Numbered from the stretch's first letter, positions 36,996-49,106 are shown. The stretch is DNA of 64,000 nt from Lepus europaeus (GCF_033115175.1 NC_084827.1:120993701-121057700), one strand, 5' to 3'. Numbers and translations are program-made. Notes: a model not told the origin generated them from the letters alone.

Positions 36996-37284
36996 GGGCC
37001 AGCACTGTAATGCAGCGGGTTAACACCCTGGCCTGAAGCACCAGCATCCCATATGGGCACCGGTTCTAGTACCGGCTGCTCCACTTCCAATGGCCCAAGT
37101 CCTTGGGCCCCTGCACCCGTGTGGGAGACCCCGAGGAAGCTCTTGGCTCCTGGCTTCGAATCGGCACAGCTCCGGCCGTTGCAGCCAATTGGGGAGTGAA
37201 CCAGCGGATGGAAGACCTCTCTCTCTCTCTCTTTCTCTTTCTCTATCTCTGCCTCCTATCTCTCTGTGTAACTCTTTCAAATAA
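36996..37284 (+). mobile_element. CSINE with internal deletion
   Basis: Both ends are present (GGGGCCAGCACTGTAATGCAG; CTCTTTCAAATAAGG). The roughly 40-50-base segment normally between CTGCTCCACTTCC and ATGGCCCAAGTCC (the 'CCAGCTCTCTGCTATGGCC' part) is absent. Confidence 0.88.
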
Positions 37285-37354
37285 GGCATTCGGATCTGGC
37301 TAAAGAGCCCATGAGAGTATTGTAGGCATGGAAAGCCAAGATACCATTGAAAAG

Positions 37355-37380
37355 AAAAAAAAAAAGAAGAAGAAGAAGAC
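37355..37380. repeat. (A)n-(AAG)n tract
   Basis: A run plus AAG units immediately 5' of the L1 3' UTR fragment. A matching purine tract occurs at the same point in the full-length L1 (about 21260-21280, minus). Confidence 0.8.
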
Positions 37381-38090
37381 CTAAATGAAAGATCTCTGTG
37401 AGTGAGATCCCAGTGGAAAGAACGGGGCCATCAAAGAAGGAGGCACCTTTCTCCGAAGGGAGGAGAGAACTTCCACTTTGACTATGACCCTATCGGAATA
37501 AGATCAAAGTCAGCGAACTCTAAAGGCTTCCATAGCCCTGGCAACTCATGACTAGAGCCTAGGGAGATTACTGACGCCATGAACAGGAGTGTCAAATTGT
37601 TAAGTCAACAACAGAAGTCACTGTGTACTTACATCCCATGTGAAATCTGTCCTTAATGTGTTGTCTAATGTGCAGTGATGCTATAACTAGTACTGAAACA
37701 GTATTTTTACACTTTGTGTTTCTGCATGGGTACAAACTGATGAGATCTTTACTAATTATATACTGAATCGATCTTCTGTATATAAAGATAATTGGAAATG
37801 AAAAAAAAACAACCTGGTGTTAAATTGGAAATGGCATAGAAAATTAATTAATTTTTAAAAAAAAATATTATGTAGGATCTCTGTCTTTAATGTGCTGTAC
37901 ACTCTTATTTAATGCTATAACTAGTACTCCAACAGTATTTTTTTTTCACTTTGTGTTGCTATATGGGGGCAAACTGGTGAAATCGTTACCTAATATATAC
38001 TAAACTGATCTTCTGTATATAAAGAGAATTGAAAATGAATCATGATGTGATTGGAAGGGGAGAGGGAGCGGGAAAGGGGAGGGAATTTGT
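37380..38090 (+). mobile_element. 5'-truncated L1 3' UTR, same subfamily as the 20-27 kb element
   Basis: About 700 bases that closely match, in opposite orientation, the 3' UTR of the L1 at 20.5-21.25 kb. Shared sequence includes GAGAACTTCCACTTTGACTA and GACTAGAGCCTAGGGAGATT, and the doubled 170-base module. It starts just after an (AAG)n tract at 37357-37380 and ends in the purine-rich GGGGAGAGGGAGCGGG region. Noncoding. Confidence 0.85.
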
Positions 38091-38164
38091 AAAATTGATG
38101 ATAATGATCACATGTGGAAAATGCAAAGAAGGAAATTTGATTTTACACTTATATCCATGCTCAG

Positions 38165-38585
38165 CATTTAAAAAAAATGTGATAAGGAGAGATAACAAAC
38201 AAAAAATGTACTCTCAAAATTATGCTGTAGTTTACAAGTCTTGTAGGACACAGGATTTAGTTCAAAAATTATTCTTGAAAAATAGGCGATATTCGATGAT
38301 TGTTTACAGCCCTTATCTCTATAGTTGCAGAACAATGTTTTTTTCTTCATACTAGTTGTTGAACTATTTACCTAGTGTAGGATTAATCTTGTAAGTATAA
38401 AGCTGAAAATAGGTCTTTGTAAAAATTAAGAGTAGGAATAGAAGAGGGAGGGGGAAGAAGGGTGGGAGCATGGGAGGGAGAGAAGGTAGGGTGGGAAGTA
38501 TCACTTTTTTCCCAAACCTGTGTATATGGAATGTGTATATCTTAAATAAAATTATTTTAAAAAGAAATAAAAATGCAAAAAAGAA
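38165..38585 (+). mobile_element. Second L1-type 3' UTR fragment with A-rich tail
   Basis: AT-rich sequence ending in a purine-rich stretch (GAAGAGGGAGGGGGAAGAAG, 38440-38460), AAGTATCAC and a TTAAATAAAATTATTTTAAA tail. This end differs from the neighbouring L1 3' UTR, so it is probably another, older L1 subfamily. Boundaries are approximate. Confidence 0.55.
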
Positions 38586-41008
38586 AAATAAGTGGCATAC
38601 TGTTTGCATGAGAATTACTGACCAGAGGTTTACATCTAAGTACTTCACTTGCTAGTGTAAAACGTTTTAAGAATCCAAGATACAACACTGCTCCATACTG
38701 CTTTCTTAAGAGTTCTCTCTGTTCCTCTGTAACACACAAATAACTGCCAAGGTAACCGACCTCACATTTTTACTTTAATTAAAAGAAACAATACTTCATT
38801 CTCCCATATCCACCTCAAGATAAATATTAGAATTGCCTATTGCCTATGCTAAAAGTGATAAATGTTATATAATTATCCAACTGTCTGTAATATTTTTCAA
38901 GGATGTTTTTGTTCATATGACATCAGCATAACATTTCCTGGTCACTAACCTCTCCTGATTCATGTTAATGGTGCTATAAAATAAGGACACTTAATTTTTT
39001 AGATTTTATCATCATGGGCATCTATTCTCTGATTATCGTCAATCTTTTCCCTGCCAAATATTTAACTCAAGTTTAGAAGACACTGGGAGACTTTACTGAC
39101 TCCACAACTTTAGATAGCTTTAAAGGTAACCGTTCTTCCCTCTGCTCTGTCAAGGTACACCCGATTTAGGCTGAAGAGTATTCAGAGAGTAATATCCTCA
39201 GAGGTGCTCATGTGTTGCTCAGATGCAGCACCTGTATCAGTCAGGGTTTGAAAAGGAAGCAGGACCACTAGAATAGATGCAAGGGATTTATTGTTAAGAT
39301 TACATAATTAGGGAGAATTTGAAAAGACACACATTCAAAAGGGGACAGCTAAAGGACTGAGGAAAGTCACTAAGACCACAAAGAGCAGCTGACAGAGAAC
39401 ATAAGGAAGATTGTTGCTGCATAAGAGTTATCATGACACTCGTTAAAGACAGTAAGGAAGAATTTAATAAAGGAGACGTACTGTAACAAGGTTTTTGCAA
39501 TAGGGGACAGAGACTGAGCTCATGAATACAATAAGAACAAGTGGAGACTTATGGCCCAGGAGCAGGATGGAAGGTCACTGGATGGAAAGTACTAAGAGGA
39601 AATATCAGGGGTGAGGGGGGATTCTAGTTAAAGCAACCTGACAGGATTCTTGCTAAAATGAGGCCACAGCAGGTATTTTTGATGGACTGATTTATTAAGA
39701 TTCTTGCTAAAACTGGACTGAGCCAAAGACAGAGCCAAAGATTGAGGCCTAGTCAAGAAGAAGGCTTAGACAGGAGCCTGACTTAAATTTGGTCCTAGGA
39801 GAGAGACTGTTGTTGGCTCTTTATCCAGTAAAGGACCTGAAGCTGCTGTAGGTCAGCAGTTAGGATGAAAAGCTGCAAGCAAAATAGAGAGAACAAGGAC
39901 AAAACTGTGAGGTCATATCATCTGTTCCTCACCATTTCAAAGCTGGATATGAATGACCTGAAGAAGCTGGGATCTCACCCCTCAAAGCTTTACATAACCT
40001 TGTCCCAGGTCTCTGAGAAACTGAAAGACATGCCCTGGCAGGAGTCAGAGGAGCTGCTGCCCCACCACCACACAAATTGAGCCAACAGATTAGTGACAAA
40101 CAAGTAAAGGTTGCATCTGTGGCCCTAAACTGGCCTCCCAAATGAAAAGGTTCCTGCCTTCCAAATATCAGACTAAGTTCTTTTATGATGAGCCCTAATT
40201 GGGAACCATATAGAGAAAAGAATTCTGGAACTAAAGTTCCAGTTTAGCAAAACTGACACAGTATTAAATCTCCACATTTTCCAGAAGTCCCTTCATATAA
40301 ATTGATCCCAAGACGGTTCTTGGAGATAGCAATTCAGTAATAATAATTTTAAAAAGCTGCCACAATGTAGAATTATTGGATTCAAGTGCAAAATTTCTTC
40401 CAATCTTTCTTTTCTACTTAATAGGACAGATTGTTACCAGCCAAGAGGTACTTACTTTCTCTAAGATAAACATAAATTTAAAGCAACATTCAACACACCA
40501 TCACTAATTGAACAATTTTCAAAAGAAATCTACTTAATATTTCCTCATTGCCATCCAGTTGCTTCTTATCATTTCCAGTACTCTTTATACTATCTTCCTC
40601 CTACTCTTTCTAAGTCAGAAGTATTTAAACATGAAGCCCTCTTACTCTTCCCTGTAAAGCATTTTTTTATCAATGCCACCAAGTCCATCTGTTAAGTTTG
40701 CATAAATCTGAACTGCTATTATCAATGTGAATTGAGTTCAAGTTATTTTTCACACAGCTCTCTGGCCTCGTGCCAATTAGGATTTGAGGTGTGACACCTA
40801 ATTTCTCATCTTCGTAAGGCAACTCAGCTCTAAATACTCTGTTGCATCCCTACAGGCATCTCTACCCTCATCAGAAAATGCCTTCAGGGAGGGAGTAACA
40901 AGTCCAGCTTAGCTTGAAATCCTCCTTTGGCAGCCAGAAGCACACTTTCCAAGAAAATGCTGACCCTGGGTTCCATAAAGAGTACATTCCCCCATTTGCA
41001 GAAGCATC
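38586..41008. other. Intergenic, unassigned, possible old repeat
   Basis: 39230-39860 starts with TGTATCAGTCAGGGTTTGAA and has the look of an old interspersed repeat (direct near-repeat of GATTCTTGCTAAAA at 39646 and 39700). The flanks are AT-rich without genes. Confidence 0.4.
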
Positions 41009-41023
41009 AAGAGTAAGCCTGGG

Positions 41024-41345
41024 GGCCAGCACTGTGGTTAATCCTCCACCTGCGATGCTGGCATCCCATATGGGCACCGGGTTCCAGTCCCAGTTGCTCC
41101 TCTTCCAGTCCAGCTCTCTGCTGTGGCCCAGGAAGGCAGTGGAGGATGGCCCAAGTGCTTGAGCCCCTGTACCCACTTGGGAGACCAGGAAGAAGTACCT
41201 GGCTCCTGGCTTCAGATTGGCTCAGCGCCGGCCATAGCGGCCATTTGGGGAATGAACCAACGGAAGGAAGACCTTTCTCTCTGTCTCTCTCTCTCACTGT
41301 CTATAACTCTACCTGTCAAATAAATAAATAATTTTTAAAAAGAAA
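41024..41345 (+). mobile_element. CSINE (C repeat)
   Basis: C repeat with a shortened 5' part. Perfect 15-base target duplication AAGAGTAAGCCTGGG at 41009-41023 and 41346-41360. Confidence 0.94.
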
Positions 41346-41360
41346 AAGAGTAAGCCTGGG

Positions 41361-42489
41361 CACTTAAAAGTATTTAACGGAATCTTCTGGAAATCACTGC
41401 TTTGTCAATTATGTTTCCCTTACTCTGAGAATTTTCTATTAGGATATCTTCATGGTAGTGGTATCTGCTAAGTTAACCAGCTCACCTACCATCCTTAGGA
41501 TGATGGTGAAAAGTCATCACAAATTAAAGTAGAATATCCAAGTTTTTGGTTCTGGCTCCAGATCTCTCTGGATCTTTGTATATTGATATTGATATATTTC
41601 TTTATTGACAGAAGGGAAAACTCAACTTCACAGGGAGTGAAGTCCAAATTAGATAATGGATGGCCTATTCTTATCACAGTGACCCTTGACCAGCTGACTG
41701 ACCATCCACCATTTTGACAGCAAAGAGCTTCTCTTTCTGGCATTGAGCAGTATCATTTGGTTGATAGAGTACTTGTGGTACTACATAGCTGTTTCACAGT
41801 CTGCCTCACTCCCACATCGTTCCAGATATAGACCTACCCACCCAGCCTCCCTCCCATTACAGTAGGGTAGGGCCTCTTTCTATATTTATGGTGAGGTGGG
41901 GCTGTGTCTTCTTTCCTCCCTTTCTCTCAAGGTCTCCCTGTAGCCAACTTTATATTACTCAGTAATACTGGGTATAACTGGCAAGGTTTTGTAAAAATAT
42001 GAATAAAAGAAGATTACATGTTATACGATATAAATGTTTATTAACACAGGACATGCTTTTCACCCCCCATTGGTTTTATTATATATCACTCAAAATCAAT
42101 AACTCACTCTTTTTCCCAAAAATATTCTCAAGATAAAGTCAACTACTTAACTTCATTTTCTTTACTTTTTTCCCCTAAAGTTACTTTAAATATTGCTTAC
42201 AGTAAAAGCAAAACAAATAACTAAGCACAGCTGAATGAAAACTAAAGCTAATGTCTTTTAGATTTGTATTTAAATTACAGAGAAATAACTATGTGGAAAC
42301 TATCTCCATCATCAATATCAGTTGCTAGGCTTATAAAATATTTTGTGTGTGTTATGACTACAGAAGCACAATAGATTTGTTTCCTTCCCTCTCCTATTCC
42401 ATCTTGATCTCTCCGCATCCTTAGTGAGCAAACACACGTTCACAGTGGAGTGCATGTGATCAGCACTAAACACATCAACTACATCAACC
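41361..42489. other. Intergenic sequence downstream of CYCT
   Basis: No gene or repeat recognised. Carries other AATAAA-type sites that could also serve as CYCT 3' ends. Confidence 0.5.
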
Positions 42490-42495
42490 TTTATT
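42490..42495 (-). terminator. CYCT: Candidate polyadenylation signal AATAAA for CYCT
   Basis: The plus-strand TTTATT reads AATAAA on the minus strand, about 125 bases after the CYCT stop. It is a suitable signal for a short 3' UTR. The element is common by chance in AT-rich DNA, so this is only a candidate. Confidence 0.45.
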
Positions 42496-42618
42496 TTAAA
42501 GCTTTATATTTACTATACGCTGATCAAGAAAGATCAAATATGACTTTTTAAAAGACTCAATATTTAAAATTGGAAAATTCTGGCTTATAACTTCTATTTT
42601 TGAAGCTGCAATAGCATT

Positions 42619-42767
42619 TCATGAAGACGTGGCCTGTTTCAAATATTGAATAAGATCTTCTCTCTCAGTCTTCTTTTTAAGACCAGCAAAGACCATTTTA
42701 GTTCCAGGGATATATTTCTTTGGGTTCTCCAAATATTCCATCAGAGTATCTTCTCCCCAGACAATAC
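42619..42767 (-). CDS. CYCT: Testis-type cytochrome c, coding exon 3 (C-terminal half)
   Basis: Second coding exon. It follows a TTTATAG acceptor (AG at 42769-42768) and completes Gly56 in frame. It encodes [24 protein letters not shown], where Met80 is the sixth heme ligand, then [24 protein letters not shown] and a TGA at 42621-42619. The combined coding length is 318 bases, 105 codons including Met, exactly the mammalian cytochrome c length, with no frameshift or premature stop. The C-terminus ATSS is the testis form (the somatic form ends ATNE). The intron separating the two coding exons (42768-50689) is about 7.9 kb and contains many SINEs. The gene sits between PDE11A and RBM45, the expected position of Cyct. 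Confidence 0.95.
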
Positions 42768-42769
42768 CT

Positions 42770-43242
42770 ATAAAGGTGAAAATATGCTTTCAGTTTGTGT
42801 AATGACATTGGTAGGGCTAACTTTCTGATGTGATCCAAATATGTGAATAACACTGCCTTTGCACTCAATAGCAAGGTAATTATAATACACCTAAGCAGCA
42901 CTTCAGCTTCCTAGAATCACAGATAGTTTCTAATAGAAAAGATCCTGGAGATCACTTAACCCAAGTAGATGACAAGTTGATAACCCAGAGAAAGGAAAGT
43001 AATTGCCGTAATATGACAAAACTACTTTAGAGTCAAGAATTTATGACTACTCTCAATTTTCACATTCGTTCTACCAAACACATCAAGTGCCTCTGCCCAG
43101 GTTTCTATGAAAATCTATAATTTCATAAATACAGGTTTAAGATGACAGAGAAAGGTTGTTTATTTCTCCTTTCCATAACTAGTCAAAAAGAATATGGACA
43201 AAGAGAAACAAAAATGCTAGCTCCACTTTTCATTAAACTCTT
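42770..43242 (-). other. CYCT: CYCT intron 2, acceptor-proximal part
   Basis: Begins at the exon 3 acceptor; no other feature. Confidence 0.6.
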
Positions 43243-43580
43243 TTTAAAAAATGATTTATTTATATATTAGAAAGGCAGAGTTACAAAGAGGCAGAGGCAG
43301 AGAGAGAGAGACAGAAAGAGATCTTCCATCTGCTGGTTCATTCCCCAGATGACCACAATGGCCAGGACTGAGCCAGGCCAAAGCCAGGAGGCAGGAGCTT
43401 CTTCTGGGTCTCCCACATGGGGGCAGGGGCCCAAGCGCTTGGGCCATCCACTGCTGCTTTTCCAGGCACAATGGAAGGGAAATGGATCAGAAGTGGAGCA
43501 GCTGAGACTCAAACTGGCACCTATATGAGATACTAGAGCTACAGGCAGTGGCTTAACCCACTACACCACAACACAAGCCC
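43243..43580 (-). mobile_element. CSINE in CYCT intron 2
   Basis: Reverse copy, AAAAAATGATTTATTTATA to CCACTACACCACAACACAAG. Flanking AAACTCTT repeats. It is in the same sense as CYCT. Confidence 0.85.
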
Positions 43581-43781
43581 TGTAAAACTCTTGAAGAAGC
43601 ACCTATAACCGTAAATTTTATACTATTGGATAACCAACAAAGACATGAAACCTGGACCAAAATGAGAGGATACTTATACCAATGATCTCAAGAGAAGAAG
43701 AGAAAAAAAATTTCCAAAGTATGCACATATGCTGAAGTTTACTCATAATAGTTTATTAAATTCAAAAAGAACAGGACACAT

Positions 43782-43937
43782 GGATGCAAGGGCCCAGGCA
43801 CTTGGGCCATCCTCTGCTGCTTTCCTATGCACATTAGCAGGATTATAATTGGTTCAGCCAGGACTCAAACTGGCATCCATTTGGGACACTGGCATCACAG
43901 GAGGCGGCTTTACCCACTAAGCTACAACACTAGCCCC
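43782..43937 (-). mobile_element. Truncated CSINE
   Basis: Only the tRNA-proximal half of a reverse C repeat (GGGCCCAGGCACTTGGGCC to AAGCTACAACACTAGCCCC). Confidence 0.75.
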
Positions 43938-44003
43938 GTGAGTGTCTCCTTGAATTCAGAATCACACTATGCCGCCAAAGCAAGGACTAAAGAACAAAAA
44001 ACA

Positions 44004-44391
44004 GGCCAGCGCCACAACTCACTAGGCTAATCCTCCACATGCGGCGCTGGCACACCAGGTTCTAGTTCCAGTTAGGGTGCCGGATTCTGTCCCAGTTGCT
44101 ACTCTTCCAGTCCAGCTCTCTGCTGTGGCCCGGGAAGGCAGTGGAGGATGGTCCAAGTCCTTGGGCCCTGCACCCACATGGGAGACCAGGAGGGGGCACC
44201 TGGCTCTGGCTTCAGATCGGCACAGTGTGCCAGCTGCAGTGCGCTGGCCCTGGCGGCCATTTCGGGGGTGAACCAACAGAAAGGAAGACCTTTCTCTTTG
44301 TCTTTCTCTCTCACTGTCTAACTCTGCCTGGAAGAAGAAAGAAGGAAGGAGGAAGGAGGAAGGATAAGAAGAAGAAGAAGAAGAAAACACA
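44004..44391 (+). mobile_element. CSINE2 with purine-rich tail
   Basis: GGCCAGCGCCACAACTCACT to CTCTGCCTGGAAGAAG. The normal A tail is replaced by an expanded (GGA/GAA)n purine tract (44333-44387). Confidence 0.85.
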
Positions 44392-45016
44392 AATATGCCA
44401 TCTTTGAAAGAACTCCAACTGGTTACAGGACAGAAGAGAAACTGCAGAGACTGCATAAACCTAGGGCTTCCAGTCTTTGCAAGCTGCAGTAAAGAGTCAA
44501 CTGATACCCCAAACAAAACATAACTGGAATTGTCAGACTCACCCTTACTATCCTTCTACAAATAACTAGTCCAAGAAGAATTTTCCTCATCAAAAGATGA
44601 ATAATAATCAAAAGGAATCAGCACAAGAGTACTGAAAATAAATGTATACAACACACACATACTCACCACACACAAACACACAGCAGAAAGGAATAAAAAG
44701 AACAAAAGTTAAATGAAAACTATGCATCAAAAATTATGTACATTAGGCAGATAAACATCATGAACATACTTCCATGGATTCAAAAATAATCTTTATAGTT
44801 CAAGGACTCACTGCAGTTAGAAGGCTCAAGTAGAAACTGATAAAACAAAAATATATAAATTACAGCAAAAAGAACACATGTTGCTGATGGACCAATCAGG
44901 ATTCAAAATATTAATTTAAAAAGATAGAAAGAAGAATGAATTTAAAATAATAATTCCACCTCTAAGATCAAAGCGGGAACAATATTCAAAGGAAATTCAC
45001 AATCCACATAACTGCT
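44392..45016. other. CYCT intron 2, AT-rich
   Basis: Nothing apart from the CA-rich tract at 44648. Confidence 0.6.
44648..44684. repeat. CA-rich microsatellite
   Basis: Interrupted (CA)n: ACACACACATACTCACCACA and following. Confidence 0.85.
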
Positions 45017-45034
45017 GACCCAAGTAAAATTTTT

Positions 45035-45379
45035 TTTTTAATTTTTTATTTTTTGACAGGCAGAGTGGACAGTGAGAGAGAGACAGAGAGAAAGGTCTTC
45101 CTTTTGCCATTGGTTCACCCTCCAATGGCCGCCGCGGTAGCGCGCTGCAGCCGGGGCACCGCGCTGATCTGATGGCAGGAGGCAGGTGCTTCTCCTGGTC
45201 TCCCATGGGGTGCAGGGCCCAAGGATTTGGGCCATCCTCCACTGCACTCCCGGGCCATAGCAGAGAGCTGGCCTGGAAGAGGGGCAACTGGGACAGGATC
45301 GGTGCCCCGACCGGGACTAGAACCCGGTGTGCCAGCGCCGCAAGGCGGAGGATTAGCCTAGTGAGCCGCGGCACCGGCC
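45035..45379 (-). mobile_element. CSINE2, young insertion
   Basis: Full-length reverse copy with a perfect 18-base target duplication GACCCAAGTAAAATTTTT at 45017-45034 and 45380-45397. CpG-rich body, little decay. Confidence 0.95.
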
Positions 45380-45397
45380 GACCCAAGTAAAATTTTT

Positions 45398-46389
45398 AAA
45401 AACAAATTAAATAGAAGAAAATAATTAAAACACGGAATTAAGGAAAACTTTCAAAAATAAAAAGCTTGAATCCAACTAGAAGAACACAACGTGTTCTAGA
45501 ATATACTGAAAGATTTCAACAGGTGCCTAGACATAACCAAACAAAGTTACTAAATTTCAACAAGAATTTTATTGAGACTCAGGGGAAAAGAATAAAATAA
45601 GAATAAAACCAAGTAACTCATACAGGATAACCATCAGGCTGGTTACATATTTCTCCAAACCATAAGTTAACATGAAGCATACAATATACTGAGAATTTTG
45701 TCTCCCCAAAATTTTATGCCCAACCAAACTGCCATTGAAATGTAATTAAAATCCTCAGATGTTTTCAAATATCCAAGAACTGAGATAACATTCTTCCAAG
45801 GGATTTTTTCTTGGTATAATTAGTATCATATAATCATCTATAAACCAAAAGATGAAGACACTTAAAAATTGGGAATACCCATTGATGCCGTTTAAATGTA
45901 GAACAAATGTTGAAACAACTGTGGTATAATTATGGTCATGTGGACTGTAATAGTATAAATCATATCAGAGTATAAGGAGCTAGGAGACAGTGTGAAAAAA
46001 TGGGAAACATAAACACTTTGATTTTCTAACCCCTCATGGTGGAGAATAAACAGATGTTGCTTAAAGTAGATAAATAACAGAAGCACATATTTATACTTGA
46101 AGTATAAATATGGATACTGAGATTACAGACTTTACCAAAATTATTCAATAAAGAGAGAGGACTAGGGAAAGTTTGGGAAAAATGAATATACATATTTTCC
46201 TGATCATTTGTACTGGGAATTTTGAATTTTTGCATAATGAACATGAACTTCAAAATACTTTAGTTACTGACACATTTGTAATTCAGTGCATCCTACTGCA
46301 TGCATTAACAAGATTAGACACAACAAAGACTAATTACTAATAAGTTTGTTTAGCTAATATGCTACCCCATGATTTGATTTCTTTAAAGT
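45398..46389. other. CYCT intron 2, AT-rich
   Basis: Nothing recognised. Confidence 0.6.
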
Positions 46390-46460
46390 CTCAAGAAAAC
46401 TTGGGTTTGAATCCTAGTTCTGTCACTTATTAGCATACAACTCTGGAAAAATCATAAATT
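46390..46460 (+). mobile_element. MIR core fragment
   Basis: CTTGGGTTTGAATCCTAGTT, CTGTCACTTATTAGC; a short match only. Confidence 0.45.
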
Positions 46461-46559
46461 AATTCAAACAATTTGTTTCAAAAACTTGCTTCAATTATTA
46501 CTGCCCAAAAATGCAATGGCACTTCAATGCACTATATAAGTACTATTTTCACTTTCCAC

Positions 46560-47300
46560 TTAATGATGTTTTAAAAACACAATGTAGATGAGTCAACCTC
46601 ACTAACTGTTAGGGAAATACATATTAAAACCACAGGAGATGCTACATCATATATATTAGGAAGGCCACTATCAAAAGATCAGAAAATAAGAAGTGTTGGC
46701 AATGATGTGGAGAAAATGGAACTCTTGTACATTGCTGGTGGGAACATAAAATGGTACAGCCACTGTGGAAAATGGCATGGCTGTTCCTCAAAAAGTTATT
46801 CATACAATTATAGGATTCCATGATTCCACTTCTGAATATATATCCAAAGGAAATAAAAATACAACTGAGATTTGTACACTCAAGTTCATAGTAGCATTAT
46901 TCACAACAGCCAAGAGGTGGAAGCAACCTGAGTCTCCACTGATGAATAAGGAAAATGTGCTTCTAACCATATACACGTGAATATTTTTCAGTGATAAAGG
47001 AGATGGAAATTCTGACACAATACAACATGGATGAACCTTGAAGTCATTACACTAAACTAATCTAGTAACAAGTGGAAAAATACTGTCAGATTCCACTTAT
47101 ATCAGATAACTAAAGTAGTAAAATTTACAAAGACAAAAAGAATGATGGTTATCGATGTCTGTTTAATTGGTACAGGTTTCAATTTGAAAGAAACAAAAAA
47201 AATTCTGTAGATGAACAGATGTAAAGCAATTAGAATGTGCTTAATGCCACAGAATTATATGTTTCAAATGATTGAAGTGGAAAATTTAATGGTATGAGTA
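46560..47300 (+). mobile_element. Old L1M 3' fragment in CYCT intron 2
   Basis: Degraded ORF2 C-terminus and 3' UTR: GTACATTGCTGGTGGGAACA near 46728, CACTGTGGAAAATGGCATGG near 46760, TTCACAACAGCCAAGAGGTG near 46900. It continues into AT-rich 3' UTR sequence. Plus orientation, antisense to CYCT, noncoding. Confidence 0.8.
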
Positions 47301-47380
47301 TAGGGAGTGAACCAGAGGAAAGAAGCTCTCTTGTCTCTGTATCTCTCTCTTGTTCTCTAATGTATTTTTTTAAAAAGTCT
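47300..47380 (+). mobile_element. CSINE 3' remnant
   Basis: Short GGGAGTGAACCAGAGG plus TCTC tract after old L1 sequence; the rest of the SINE is missing. Confidence 0.5.
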
Positions 47381-47715
47381 AACTGACTCTTTTCAGTAGT
47401 CTGTGAACTGAAAATCCTATGGCACTGCAAGTTTGGCACAAACTGCTCATTGTAGGTACAGACTCCACAGTCCCCTAAAAGATCACTCTCACTTCAGATG
47501 CCAGCTTCAAGTTCAGGCCGCTCAAACCGCTGACCAGGAATATTTGGCAGTTCCCATAATCTCTTCAAACTTAATAATTCCCCAAAACAACCCACCAACT
47601 TAAAAAACCACTCTACTTAGCAGTTATAGTTTAATGATAAAAGATACAAATCCGGACCAGCTAGATCCCGAACCACAGGAAGAGGTCTGGCAGGATCTCA
47701 AACACAAGAGTTTTG

Positions 47716-47982
47716 TCTTGTCTTCATTTATCTGAAAGGCAGAGTGACAGGGAGAGATCTTCCACCACTGGTTCACTCCCTAAATGTCCATAACAGCTAG
47801 GACTGGACCAGGCCAAAACCAGGTCTCTGCCACATGAGTGGTAGGGACCCAAGTACTTGAGCATAACCTGTTGCTTCTCAGTTGGAGTACTAGCAGGATG
47901 CTGGATTAGAAGTGAAGGCAGGACTCAATCTCAGGCATCCCAAGCAGCAGCTTTAATCTACTGTACCACAACAACCACTCCA
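47716..47982 (-). mobile_element. Old CSINE-related repeat
   Basis: Diverged reverse copy: TTATCTGAAAGGCAGAGTGA, CACTGGTTCACTCCC and CTACTGTACCACAACAACC are recognisable. Confidence 0.7.
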
Positions 47983-48375
47983 GAATTTTAAACTGGGATT
48001 TCATCACTTGAGCAAGACTAACTGACCCACTGGCTCCATGACTGGACTTAGTCTCTAGCCCCCATTCTGACACCTGGAGGTTGGACTAACATCACCAAAC
48101 TCGAAGTCCTAATTCTCTAATCACATGGTTGCTCTTTCAAGCAAGGTCAGCCCCAATCCTGATGTATCTAGGAGCTCATCATGAGTCATCTTATTATAAC
48201 CTCACGTCCTATGCCAGGTGCCAACTATGATAACAAAGACAATCCTGTCATCTGGAAAATTACAACGTTTCAGAGGTTCCTTCCAGAAACTCACAACAAA
48301 GAACAAATGGTTACATAACACCTATTACCCAGCATTCTTACACATCCCAAATACAACAATATTGTGTTAATAATA
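47983..48375. other. CYCT intron 2, unassigned
   Basis: Nothing recognised. The short gap before the preceding SINE (47381-47715) is likewise blank. Confidence 0.55.
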
Positions 48376-48392
48376 AGTATACTGATATTTTT

Positions 48393-48409
48393 TTTTGACA
48401 GGCAGAGTG

Positions 48410-48441
<32 letters not shown>

Positions 48442-48730
48442 AAGGTTTTCCTTTTTCCGTTGGTTCACACCCCAATGGCTGCTGTGGCCGGCATGCTGCG
48501 GCCGGTGCACCGCGCTGATCCGAAGCCAGGAGCCAGATGCTTCTCCTGGTCTCCCATGCGGGTGCAGGGCCCATGCACTTGGGCCATCCTCCACTGCACT
48601 CCTGGGCCACAGCAGAGAGCTGGATTGGGAGAGGAGCAACAGGGACAGAATCCGGTGCCCCGACCAGGACTAGAACCGGTGTGCCGGCGCCGCAGGCAGA
48701 GGATTAGCCTATTGAGCCATGGCACCGGCC
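48393..48730 (-). mobile_element. CSINE2, young insertion
   Basis: Full-length reverse copy. Perfect 17-base target duplication AGTATACTGATATTTTT at 48376-48392 and 48731-48747. (GA)n near 48415-48442. Confidence 0.95.
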
Positions 48731-48797
48731 AGTATACTGATATTTTTAAAGATGCCAAAATATTCCTGACATAAAGATTACATTTTATTTTATTTAC

Positions 48798-49106
48798 CTT
48801 TTTTTATTTATTTTATTTTATTTGTAAAAGGCTGAGACAGAAAGACAGAGATCTCTCATCTGTTAGTTCACTCCCCAAATGTGCACAACAGATGGGGCTG
48901 GGCCAGGCCAAAGCCAGGACCAGGAACTCAATCCCATGTGGGTGGCAGGAGCACAATCACTGAAGCCATCACCACTGCTTCCCAGGGTGACATTAACAGG
49001 AAGCTAGCACCTAGAGCGTATCCAGGACTTGAACACACACACCTGGATATGGGAGCATCCCAAGCAGGTGGGTGTCCCAAGCAGGGTGTCTAATGCAGCA
49101 CCATGA
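48798..49106 (-). mobile_element. Old CSINE subfamily copy
   Basis: T/A-rich (ATTT)n start, GTAAAAGGCTGAGACAGAAA, TTAGTTCACTCCCCAAATG and a diverged 5' end near AATGCAGCACCATG. Confidence 0.75.
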
